A DNA stretch of 5,783 bases from Christensenellaceae bacterium (lineage in GTDB: Bacteria > Bacillota > Clostridia > Christensenellales > DTU072), in contig JAISKW010000100.1 in the NCBI GenBank assembly GCA_031260775.1, positions 1 to 5,783 on the forward strand, given 5' to 3'. The position numbers and the translations under genes were made by a program. The notes under the pieces were generated by a model. That model saw nothing but the letters and a program-made list of their open reading frames with translations, searched no databases and was not told where the DNA came from. This document shows, piece after piece, positions 1 through 5,592 of the stretch (its first letter is position 1; every line of letters starts with the position of its first letter).

Positions 1-91
1 AAGTATCCCGTGGAATATTTACCTAATATCCTTCTCGACCCCGAGCCCGAAGAAGAACAAGTATCCCGTGGAATATTTACCTAATATCCTT
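1..91. repeat. 33-bp perfect direct repeat, two copies with a 25-bp spacer
   Basis: Positions 1-33 and 59-91 are identical over 33 bp, beginning AAGTATCCCGTGG and ending CTAATATCCTT. The bases following each copy differ, and copy 1 starts at the window edge, so the real repeat or array could extend further left. The intervening 25 bp (34-58) is GC-richer and contains CTCG...CGAG. The last two bases of the rpoZ stop codon (90-91) lie inside copy 2. The period of 58 is not a multiple of three, so the repeat does not encode a repeated peptide in one frame. It could be the start of a longer tandem or dispersed array, a local duplication, or an artefact at a contig end. Apart from the repeat I see nothing in 1-89. 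Confidence 0.9.
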
Positions 92-293
92 AGATTTTGA
101 TAATAAACTCGTCAGAATATATCTCTTTGCAAGCCTGCGAAATGGCTTTGTCCTTGCCTTCCGTACCTTCCTCGCTGTTGTTGGAAAGCTGTGCCTCGGT
201 AATTTCGAGCGCGCGTTTAGCAACACCTGTTACGAGTGCGTAACGGCAGGGTGCTTTTTTAATAAGTTCGTCAATGGGTGGTTGTATCATCAT
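90..293 (-). CDS. rpoZ: DNA-directed RNA polymerase omega subunit
   Basis: This 67-residue protein is the small omega subunit, which binds the C-terminal part of beta-prime and helps RNA polymerase assemble and stay stable. The family signature is at the N-terminus: MIQPPIDELIKKAPCRYALV followed by TGVAKRALEI, matching the usual pattern 'P.ID.L..K...RY.LV...AKRA..I'. The length is typical of Firmicutes omega (about 65-75 residues). The C-terminal half is acidic and poorly conserved, as is normal. Two ATG codons are in tandem (293 and 290). The first is preferred because AGGAG lies 9 nt upstream of it. The gene starts 4 nt after the rsmD-coaD stop, with its ribosome binding site inside the end of that gene, so it is very probably cotranscribed and perhaps translationally coupled. 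Its stop codon overlaps the downstream 33-bp repeat. Confidence 0.9.
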   Translation of the reverse strand: MMIQPPIDELIKKAPCRYALVTGVAKRALEITEAQLSNNSEEGTEGKDKAISQACKEIYSDEFIIKI

Positions 294-297
294 AATT

Positions 298-1359
298 TTA
301 TTCTCCTTTAAGGTTATTTATATTTTTTAAGTGTTTTCGCACGGTAATCAGAGCGTTTTTTGCAATTAAGCCTTTGTAATCGCCGCCGATTTTAACGGTT
401 TGCCAGAACGCGGAGGAGGAAATTTCGGGTTTCTTTGCGTAAACGTACTCGGTTGTCGCGTTGCCGTACTCTTTATTATACAACGATTGTGCGTTTTCAT
501 ATAATTCGTCAGCGGAGTTGCGTATGCCTTTAACTATATGCGTAATTGCATTTTTCTTGCAGTAATCGGAAACAAAGCCCTTGTCGTAGCCGACGTTTAC
601 GCGCGGAGCAAGCTTGCCTAAGCTGTCCTTTATGATATCCAAACGCGCTTCGACCTTGAACGGCGAAGACTTTTCGGGGTTTGTAAAAACAATAACGTCT
701 GCGACGTCGTAGGACTCTAAAGCTTCCTCAACGATCTGCAAATGTCCTTTTGTAAACGGCGAAAACGAGCCGGGAATCAGACAAACCGAACACTTTTTTA
801 CAAGTTGAATTTGCGTTGTACCGTATTGACGCGAGTCGTAAACCGCTAAAGTGTTTTCGCTTTCCTCCCGTAAATTCTCAATAATATGCGAAGATAGGCG
901 CGGATGTGCCGCGCGCGTTTCGCAAACGACGACGCCGTCGTCCTCTAACAAATCGTAGTCGGCAATCAGGGCTAATGCCTTGTCGTAGAACTCCTTATCG
1001 TAAGGGGGGTCGAGGAAAATTATTGAGAACTTTTCGCCGCGAAGTGCTTTTAACGCCTCCTTAAAGTCTTTGTTAAGAAACCTAAAGTTCGTTTCGCCGA
1101 GTTTTTCGAGGTTTTTAAGCAAAACCGCACCGGCTTCGCGGCTGTTGTCGCAAAACACCGCCTCGGACGCGCCGCGCGAGAGGGCTTCGATGCCGAGTGC
1201 GCCGCTTCCTGCGAATAAGTCCAAGACCCGTGCATCGGAAACGCGCGTTTGTAATAGATTAAAAACTGCTTCCTTTATACTGTCTTGCGTCGGTCGAACC
1301 GATGTGTCGGGGAGGGTTTCAAGTGACCTCCCCCTGTATTTTCCCGTGATTACTCTCAA
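298..1359 (-). CDS. rsmD-coaD: fused 16S rRNA (guanine966-N2)-methyltransferase and phosphopantetheine adenylyltransferase
   Basis: A single 353-residue frame encodes two enzymes. Residues 1-186 are RsmD, the SAM-dependent methyltransferase that makes m2G966 in 16S rRNA. They show the start MRVITGKYRGR, the RPT motif (22-24), the SAM loop DLFAGSG (47-53), the catalytic DPPY (117-120), and a normal RsmD end at YGTTQIQLVKK. Residues 190-345 are CoaD, which converts 4'-phosphopantetheine and ATP to dephospho-CoA. They show PGSF (196-199), TKGH with the catalytic His206, Lys230 at the E. coli Lys42 position, GIR (278-280), Tyr287 and ISSS (313-316). Both halves have near full length. The start is TTG at 1359, chosen because the RsmD family begins exactly there; it follows the serC stop with no gap and has only a weak GAG as Shine-Dalgarno, so reinitiation is likely. 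The two genes are commonly neighbours in Firmicutes (ylbH-ylbI in B. subtilis), so this is a plausible fusion. The CoaD part has unusual residues: Ser200 for the usual Asp in GSFDP, and Lys277 for the E. coli Arg88. Confidence 0.9.
   Translation of the reverse strand: MRVITGKYRGRSLETLPDTSVRPTQDSIKEAVFNLLQTRVSDARVLDLFAGSGALGIEALSRGASEAVFCDNSREAGAVLLKNLEKLGETNFRFLNKDFKEALKALRGEKFSIIFLDPPYDKEFYDKALALIADYDLLEDDGVVVCETRAAHPRLSSHIIENLREESENTLAVYDSRQYGTTQIQLVKKCSVCLIPGSFSPFTKGHLQIVEEALESYDVADVIVFTNPEKSSPFKVEARLDIIKDSLGKLAPRVNVGYDKGFVSDYCKKNAITHIVKGIRNSADELYENAQSLYNKEYGNATTEYVYAKKPEISSSAFWQTVKIGGDYKGLIAKNALITVRKHLKNINNLKGE
301..309 (-). promoter_or_regulatory. ribosome binding site of rpoZ
   Basis: On the minus strand this reads AAAGGAGAA, a strong Shine-Dalgarno sequence placed 9 nt before the first rpoZ ATG. 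It lies within the last codons of the rsmD-coaD gene (Lys-Gly-Glu-stop), and it favours the first of the two tandem ATGs. Confidence 0.75.
793..799 (-). other. A AAA AAG heptamer at the RsmD/CoaD junction, possible -1 frameshift site
   Basis: Codons 187-189 read GTA AAA AAG, so the heptamer A AAA AAG sits in the zero frame, as in the dnaX slippery site. It lies exactly between the last RsmD residues and the first CoaD strand. A -1 slip would add 21 codons and stop at TGA (730-728), releasing an RsmD-only product. Whether slippage happens is unknown; I did not identify a convincing stimulatory hairpin or an internal Shine-Dalgarno at the expected place. Confidence 0.35.
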
Positions 1360-2433
1360 TTACTTATTCTCGATTTCGAATTTCTTCATAAATTCGATGA
1401 GGGTTTTAATCCCCTCTACCGGCATTGCGTTATAAATACTTGCGCGCATTCCGCCGGCTAAACGGTGACCTTTTATCGAAACTAAACCGGCTTTTGCCGC
1501 TTCTTTTACGAACTTGTCGTCCAATTCCTCGTTGCCCGTGACAAACGGAACGTTCATACGTGAGCGGTCTTCCTTGGCAACCTTGTTGGTGTAGAGCGCG
1601 GAATTATCGATAAAATCGTATAAAAGCCCGGCTTTAGCGATGTTGTGCGCCTCAACGGCTTTAACGCCGCCGAGCTTTTTAACATGACGCAAGGTGAGCA
1701 TCGCCATATAAACGGCAAAGCACGGAGGTGTGTTGTAAAGGCTTTGGTTGTCCGCTTGAATTTGGTACGAAAGCATCGTAGGGCAAATGGGTAAATGCTT
1801 GCCGATTGCGTCTTTCTTTACGATAACCACGGTCAAACCCGACGGCCCGATGTTCTTTTGCGCGCCGGCATAGAGGAGTGTGAACTTGTTTACGTCGATT
1901 TCCTCCGACAAAATGTTGCTGCTGATATCGGTAACAAGCGGAATGTTCGCCTGCGGTACGGCGTTAAAGCGCGTGCCGAAAATCGTGTTATTGTATGTGA
2001 AATGCGCGTAGTCCGCATCGTCGCGGAAGGTATAGGTCTTAGGGATATAGGTATAATTTTTATCCTTCGAGCTTGCCGCGACGTAAACGTCGGCGTATTT
2101 CTTCGCCTCGCTTGCGGCTTTGGAAGCGAAATTACCCGTAACAAGATAGTCGGCTTTGCTCCCTTGAGCCTTCAAAAGGTTAAGGGGAATCGCCTCGAAT
2201 TGTTGCGACGCGCCGCCTTGAACGAACAGCACCTCATAAGTGTCGTCAATGTGCATTAACTCGCGGAAAAGCGCGTTTGCTTCGGCGTTTATAGCCTCGT
2301 AGGGCTTCGAGCGGTGGCTCATTTCGGTGACCGACATTCCGCTCCCCGCGTAATCAAAAAAGTCTTTTTGCGCTTCCGCTTTAACCTCGTCGTAAAGCAT
2401 CGACGGACCTGCTGAAAAATTATATACTTTCAT
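1360..2433 (-). CDS. serC: phosphoserine aminotransferase
   Basis: This 357-residue cytosolic PLP enzyme is a class V aminotransferase. It converts 3-phosphohydroxypyruvate and glutamate to 3-phosphoserine and 2-oxoglutarate in serine synthesis; in some bacteria it also acts in pyridoxal phosphate synthesis. The sequence shows the N-terminal NFSAGPS, MSVTEMSHRS (33-42), LFVQGGASQQF (69-79), DISSN (169-173), the PLP-binding lysine Lys193 in AGAQKNIGPSG, the substrate-loop TPPCFAVYM, RSRMNV and the C-terminal GHRLAGGMRAS. Length matches the family (about 360). The ATG start is supported by AGAGG 7 nt upstream. It lies 33 nt after surE and abuts the rsmD-coaD start directly (TAA then TTG), which implies an operon. 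No serA or serB is in the window. Confidence 0.96.
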   Translation of the reverse strand: MKVYNFSAGPSMLYDEVKAEAQKDFFDYAGSGMSVTEMSHRSKPYEAINAEANALFRELMHIDDTYEVLFVQGGASQQFEAIPLNLLKAQGSKADYLVTGNFASKAASEAKKYADVYVAASSKDKNYTYIPKTYTFRDDADYAHFTYNNTIFGTRFNAVPQANIPLVTDISSNILSEEIDVNKFTLLYAGAQKNIGPSGLTVVIVKKDAIGKHLPICPTMLSYQIQADNQSLYNTPPCFAVYMAMLTLRHVKKLGGVKAVEAHNIAKAGLLYDFIDNSALYTNKVAKEDRSRMNVPFVTGNEELDDKFVKEAAKAGLVSIKGHRLAGGMRASIYNAMPVEGIKTLIEFMKKFEIENK

Positions 2434-2440
2434 AATATAT

Positions 2441-2445
2441 CCTCT
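2441..2445 (-). promoter_or_regulatory. ribosome binding site of serC
   Basis: AGAGG on the minus strand lies 7 nt before the serC ATG, within the 33-nt AT-rich gap after surE. It fixes the serC start. Confidence 0.65.
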
Positions 2446-2466
2446 AAATATTACCTTATTATTAGA

Positions 2467-3219
2467 TTAAAGTCCAAACTTGGCGCGTAAACGCTTGGCG
2501 GTCTCGGGATTGTTGTAGGAGTAGCGCAGCGGAAGAATTGTTGAGTAGCCCTCCTTGAACAACGCAACGTCGGAAAGCGGATTTTGTTTTACCTTTTTCG
2601 GCTCGCCGTCAAGGAAGAACGTCGTAACTTCTCCCTCATTATGTATTTCGTAGTTTTCGTCGTAAAGGCGTAAGCCTTGCACCGAAGCGATTTTGTCGCC
2701 GACGTCGGGTCTTGAGGGGTTGTGACAGTTTACGGATATAGGAGTGCCGCCCTTGCAAATGTTGTAGTACAGCTCGAGCCTGTCAACAAAATAATCGGCG
2801 GCGTATTGCGCGTTTACGGCGTCCTCGCCCATGCGCCATTGCGATAATCCAACTGAGGGAATTCCGCGAACCGCGCCCTCGATAGCGGCATTTACGGTAC
2901 CCGAATACAGCACTTCGGTGCCCAAATTCGCGCCGCTGTTGATGCCCGAAATAAGCATATCGGGCTTTTTGTCCATAAAAGTCGTGCCGATTAAAACGCA
3001 GTCGCAAGGGTAGCCGTTGACTGAATAACAAGGATATTCATACCCCTCTCTTTTAATACAGCTAAGTTTCACCCTAAAAGTCATGGCATGCCCCGCGCCG
3101 CTCATACCGCGCTCGGGCGCGCAAACGGTCACCTTGTGACCGTCTTTAATGAGTCGATTTGCCAGCGTTTTCAACCCTAACGCATCATACCCGTCATCAT
3201 TTACCAACAAAATATCCAT
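2467..3219 (-). CDS. surE: 5'/3'-nucleotidase SurE
   Basis: This 250-residue protein belongs to the SurE family of metal-dependent phosphatases, which remove phosphate from nucleoside 5'- and 3'-monophosphates and in some species from short polyphosphate. It begins MDILLVNDDGYDALGL, where Asp8 and Asp9 are the conserved metal ligands. Ser40 in GMSGAGHA and Asn94 in SGINSGANLG match the other two metal-binding positions, and YSGTVNAAIEGA (105-116) is the classic following helix. Length is typical (about 250). The ATG start gives the exact family N-terminus, but there is no Shine-Dalgarno sequence in front of it; only a T-rich stretch and a hairpin lie there. It is the first gene after the terminator-like hairpin and probably heads the surE-serC-rsmD/coaD-rpoZ unit. 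The link to its neighbours is positional; I see no shared pathway. Confidence 0.95.
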   Translation of the reverse strand: MDILLVNDDGYDALGLKTLANRLIKDGHKVTVCAPERGMSGAGHAMTFRVKLSCIKREGYEYPCYSVNGYPCDCVLIGTTFMDKKPDMLISGINSGANLGTEVLYSGTVNAAIEGAVRGIPSVGLSQWRMGEDAVNAQYAADYFVDRLELYYNICKGGTPISVNCHNPSRPDVGDKIASVQGLRLYDENYEIHNEGEVTTFFLDGEPKKVKQNPLSDVALFKEGYSTILPLRYSYNNPETAKRLRAKFGL

Positions 3220-3224
3220 ATTAC

Positions 3225-3258
3225 AAAAAGTAAGAAAGGCGCGTGGTTGCGCCTTTCT
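3225..3258 (-). terminator. Rho-independent terminator-like hairpin after typA
   Basis: A perfect 10-bp stem, AGAAAGGCGC (3258-3249 on the minus strand) paired with GCGCCTTTCT (3242-3233), encloses a 6-nt loop. It is followed on the minus strand by TACTTTTTG. It begins 40 nt after the typA stop. The T run is interrupted by AC, so termination may be partial. The stem ends only 13 nt before the surE ATG, so it may also act as an attenuator or leader structure for surE. Confidence 0.75.
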
Positions 3259-3262
3259 GTGT

Positions 3263-3292
3263 ATTATCCAAACCTATTTTTCTTCCCCGCAA
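3263..3292 (-). promoter_or_regulatory. weak candidate promoter for the surE operon
   Basis: On the minus strand TTGCGG (3292-3287) and GATAAT (3268-3263) are separated by 18 nt. The -10 box matches the sigma-70-type consensus at 5 of 6 positions and the -35 at 3 of 6. It lies between the typA stop and the hairpin, so transcripts would start in or near the first arm of the stem and carry only a short leader. The alternative is read-through from typA. Confidence 0.25.
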
Positions 3293-3298
3293 TAGACT

Positions 3299-5134
3299 CT
3301 ACTTCTTAAGCGCGTCGCGTTGCTTCATAAGAATGCGCATACGGAGTTCCTTGTCAAGAGTAATTTTGCGAATACGGAGGTTTTTGGGAGTGACCTCAAG
3401 GAGTTCGTCGGCGGCAAGGAACTCGATGCATTCTTCAAGGGAGAAGCGGCGCGGAGTCTCAAGACGGAGCGCGTCGTCGCTGCCGGAAGCGCGCATATTG
3501 GTGACGTGCTTTGTTTTGCAAATGTTGACGGTGATTTCTTCACCGCTCGGAGTCATACCGACAACCATACCTTCGTAAACTTGCTCACCGGGAACGATAA
3601 AGAGAACGCCGCGCCCCTGCGCATTGTACATACCGTAAGTTACAGCCTCGCCGGTCTCGTGAGCGATTAACGAGCCCGTGATACGGGTGGTGATGGCTTT
3701 CTTCATAGGCATATAACCGTCGAAAAGCGCGCTCATTATACCTTGCCCGTGCGTGTTATTCAAAAACTCGTTTTTATACCCTATAAGTCCGCGTTCCGGA
3801 ACCCTGAACTCGCATTTCATACGCGTGTCGCCGCTCGGCGACATCTTTACAAGCTCGCCTTGACGGATGCCCATTTGCTCCATAACCTTGGAAACGAACT
3901 CATTGGGAACCTCGCATACAAGGAGTTCGGCAGGCTCGCAAATAACGCCGTCAATGGTTTTATTAATAACGCGCGGCATACCGACTTGGAATTCGTAGCC
4001 CTCGCGGCGCATATTTTCGATAAGAATTGAAAGGTGAATTTCGCCGCGGCCCGAAACGAGGAACGAATCGGCGGTGTCGCCGTCAACGACCTTGAGAGAA
4101 ACATCCTTTAGAAGTTCCTTTTCGAGACGTGAGCGGAGGTGACGTGAGGTGACGTATTTGCCCTCGCGACCGGCGAACGGGCTGTTGTTGACGGAGAACT
4201 CCATTTGAAGGGTGGGTTCGCCGATTTTCACGAACGGGAGGGGTTCTATTAAATCATTTGCGCAAACGGTTTGACCGATTGTGATGCCGGATATGCCCGA
4301 GAACGATACGACGTCGCCGACCGACGCGCTTTCGACGGCAACCTTTTTTAGTCCGTCAAAAATGTAAATATTGGTAATTTTGGATTTGTATTGCACGCCC
4401 TCGTGGTACTCGCAAACGGTGACCTCGCGGTTCGGGTGCATAATTCCGCGCTCGATTCTGCCGATAGCAATACGACCGACGAAATCGTTGTAGTCGATTG
4501 ACGAAACGAGGACTTGCAAAGGAGCGTTTTCGTCACCCTCGGGCGGCGCAATGTGACTGACGATTGTTTCAAAGAGCGGGGAAATGTCCGTGCCGATATC
4601 ATCGGGGCTGAGGCTTGCCGTGCCGCCGCGTCCGGAACAGTAAACGACGGGGCTTTCGAGCTGTTCGTCGTTGGCGTTGAGTTCTAAAAGGAGGTCGTAA
4701 ACTTCCTCCAAAACCTCGCGCGGACGGGCGTCGGCTTTGTCGATTTTGTTGATGCAAATGATGACCTTGTGGTTCATTTCGAGGGCCTTTTGCAAAACGA
4801 AACGCGTTTGGGGCATAGGGCCTTCGTAGGCGTCAACGAGGAGAACAACGCCGTTAATCATTTTCAAAACGCGCTCAACCTCGCCGGAGAAGTCGGCGTG
4901 ACCGGGGGTGTCAACGATGTTAATTTTTATGTCCTTGTAAATGCACGAGGTATTTTTTGCAAGGATTGTAATGCCGCGTTCTCTTTCGAGAGGGTTGGAG
5001 TCCATAACGCAGTCCTCCACCGCCTGATTCGCGCGGAAAACACCGCCCTGGGCAAGCAGCGCGTCCACGAGGGTAGTTTTGCCGTGGTCAACGTGCGCGA
5101 TAATGGCAATGTTTCTAAGGTCGTTCCTAATCAT
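3299..5134 (-). CDS. typA: translational GTPase TypA/BipA
   Basis: This 611-residue ribosome-associated GTPase belongs to the EF-G-like family and is implicated in ribosome assembly and growth at low temperature or under stress. G-domain motifs are clear: G1 AHVDHGKTT (13-21), G2 with RGIT (53-56), G3 DTPGH (75-79) and G4 NKID (129-132). The G5 loop reads CSGRGGTASL, where SA is usual. Further family marks are YNDFVGRIAIGR, EPTLQMEFSVNNSPFAGREGKYVTSR, SGRGEIHLSILIENMRREGYE, RGLIGYKNEFL and the C-terminal EVTPKNLRIRK. Length equals B. subtilis TypA (about 612). I chose the ATG at 5134 because MIRNDLRNIAIIAHVDHGK aligns with the family N-terminus. A TTG at 5182 extends the frame by 16 residues that do not fit the family and has no ribosome binding site. 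The ATG also lacks a good Shine-Dalgarno. The gene seems to be monocistronic, ending before a hairpin. Confidence 0.96.
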   Translation of the reverse strand: MIRNDLRNIAIIAHVDHGKTTLVDALLAQGGVFRANQAVEDCVMDSNPLERERGITILAKNTSCIYKDIKINIVDTPGHADFSGEVERVLKMINGVVLLVDAYEGPMPQTRFVLQKALEMNHKVIICINKIDKADARPREVLEEVYDLLLELNANDEQLESPVVYCSGRGGTASLSPDDIGTDISPLFETIVSHIAPPEGDENAPLQVLVSSIDYNDFVGRIAIGRIERGIMHPNREVTVCEYHEGVQYKSKITNIYIFDGLKKVAVESASVGDVVSFSGISGITIGQTVCANDLIEPLPFVKIGEPTLQMEFSVNNSPFAGREGKYVTSRHLRSRLEKELLKDVSLKVVDGDTADSFLVSGRGEIHLSILIENMRREGYEFQVGMPRVINKTIDGVICEPAELLVCEVPNEFVSKVMEQMGIRQGELVKMSPSGDTRMKCEFRVPERGLIGYKNEFLNNTHGQGIMSALFDGYMPMKKAITTRITGSLIAHETGEAVTYGMYNAQGRGVLFIVPGEQVYEGMVVGMTPSGEEITVNICKTKHVTNMRASGSDDALRLETPRRFSLEECIEFLAADELLEVTPKNLRIRKITLDKELRMRILMKQRDALKK

Positions 5135-5190
5135 ATCCGAAGCGTATTTTGAGCAAAGCGAAAAAGCGTGCCGCTTGCACAAATAGCTTA

Positions 5191-5222
5191 TATATAGTGT
5201 GTGCGCGCGCGGTTTTTGTCAA
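5191..5222 (-). promoter_or_regulatory. candidate promoter of typA
   Basis: On the minus strand a perfect TTGACA (5222-5217) is followed after 20 nt by TATATATAAG (TATATA at 5196-5191). The spacer is longer than the ideal 17 nt, so strength is uncertain. The start would fall near 5184, giving a leader of about 50 nt to the typA ATG. The spacer is the alternating GC/AC tract described separately. Confidence 0.4.
5197..5211. repeat. alternating purine-pyrimidine tract (GT)n(GC)n
   Basis: The plus strand reads GTGTGTGCGCGCGCG, 15 nt of strict purine-pyrimidine alternation, directly next to an 8-nt TA alternation (5189-5196). Such tracts can adopt left-handed Z-DNA under negative supercoiling. 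It lies in the typA promoter spacer. Confidence 0.7.
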
Positions 5223-5284
5223 ATTAAAGCGGCTTTTGTTTGCAGTTGTCGGGGAAAGCGAGCGCGGACAATCTTAATTTAATT

Positions 5285-5358
5285 TTGTCATCCTGCGCAA
5301 AGCCGCAGGGTTCAATGCTTATTATGTATGGCTTCTGCAACTTCGTGCAGAATGACAA
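5285..5358. repeat. 74-bp cloverleaf-like inverted-repeat element
   Basis: Outer arms TTGTCAT (5285-5291) and ATGACAA (5352-5358) are perfect complements. Inside are two perfect hairpins: CCTGCG/CGCAGG (5292-5297 with 5304-5309, 6-nt loop) and TTCTGCA/TGCAGAA (5333-5339 with 5346-5352, 6-nt loop; its last base overlaps the outer arm). A 23-nt AT-rich linker separates them. The ends also match each other as an imperfect terminal inverted repeat, TTGTCATCCTGC against GCAGAATGACAA with one mismatch. This layout resembles the intergenic repeats of the type TGTCATTCTGAG...CTCAGAATGACA found in many bacterial genomes. No protein is encoded. It could be a non-autonomous mobile element, a REP-like repeat or a structured RNA. 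Confidence 0.6.
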
Positions 5359-5408
5359 CACTGTTTTCCTCTCCCGACGGAGTTCGGTTTTCGGAGGTTG
5401 CCGCGAGA

Positions 5409-5419
5409 TGTTATATAAT
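5409..5419 (+). promoter_or_regulatory. candidate plus-strand -10 region upstream of purD
   Basis: TGTTATATAAT contains a perfect TATAAT (5414-5419) and a TG a few bases upstream, resembling an extended -10. The -35 is poor (best TTCGGA at 5390-5395, 18 nt away). If used, the transcript would begin near 5426 and carry a leader of about 165 nt before purD. No other convincing plus-strand promoter was seen in the region. Confidence 0.3.
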
Positions 5420-5446
5420 AATAAGGAGCAGGACTTTTGCGGTTAC

Positions 5447-5467
5447 AAAATAGTTTTGAGCTATTTT
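5447..5467. other. small AT-rich hairpin in the presumed purD leader
   Basis: AAAATAG (5447-5453) and CTATTTT (5461-5467) form a perfect 7-bp stem around TTTTGAG. It is weak because it is AT-rich and has no T tail that would make it a convincing terminator on either strand. Confidence 0.4.
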
Positions 5468-5473
5468 AAGAAA

Positions 5474-5535
5474 TAAAATTGATGACTTGACGATGGCTGT
5501 GCCGTAGGTACTGCCGATGGAACAAGGCAATTTTA
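5474..5535. other. 62-nt imperfect palindrome, possible structured leader or repeat
   Basis: Outer arms TAAAATTG (5474-5481) and CAATTTTA (5528-5535) are perfectly complementary over 8 bp. Inside, CTTG (5486-5489) pairs with CAAG (5523-5526), and GGCTGT can pair with ACTGCC with one T-T mismatch around a 9-nt loop. The nested layers share one axis, so the whole folds into a single long interrupted hairpin. It lies 57 nt before the purD start. I could not match it to a known riboswitch class: the ZTP, purine and glycine riboswitch core motifs were not evident. It could be a regulatory leader, a small RNA or another dispersed inverted repeat. Confidence 0.45.
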
Positions 5536-5592
5536 CACTTAAAAGCGCCAAAAGGATTTGTAATCGCAAACAGCCCACTCCGACAATATAGT

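Noticed and set aside
1..84. Plus-strand C-terminal fragment of a gene (27 codons open from the left edge, stop at 82-84)
   Set aside because: It is too short to judge, has no recognisable family, and overlaps the direct repeats, which are read in two different frames.
1..91. CRISPR array
   Set aside because: Only two repeat copies and one spacer are visible, the 25-bp spacer is short, one repeat overlaps the rpoZ stop codon, and no cas gene is present.
1795..2259. Plus-strand 154-codon frame inside serC
   Set aside because: It is a shadow of serC: the minus-strand frame has the full set of aminotransferase motifs.
3299..5182. Longer typA from the TTG at 5182
   Set aside because: The extra 16 residues do not match the TypA N-terminus, there is no ribosome binding site, and the TTG lies very close to the predicted transcription start.
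5240..5476. Plus-strand 78-codon frame from a TTG
   Set aside because: It runs through the hairpin-rich inverted-repeat element, has no ribosome binding site, shows no recognisable domain, and its composition is explained by the repeat.
5587..5592. TATAGT as the -10 box of purD
   Set aside because: It touches the ATG, so transcription would start inside the conserved PurD N-terminus.
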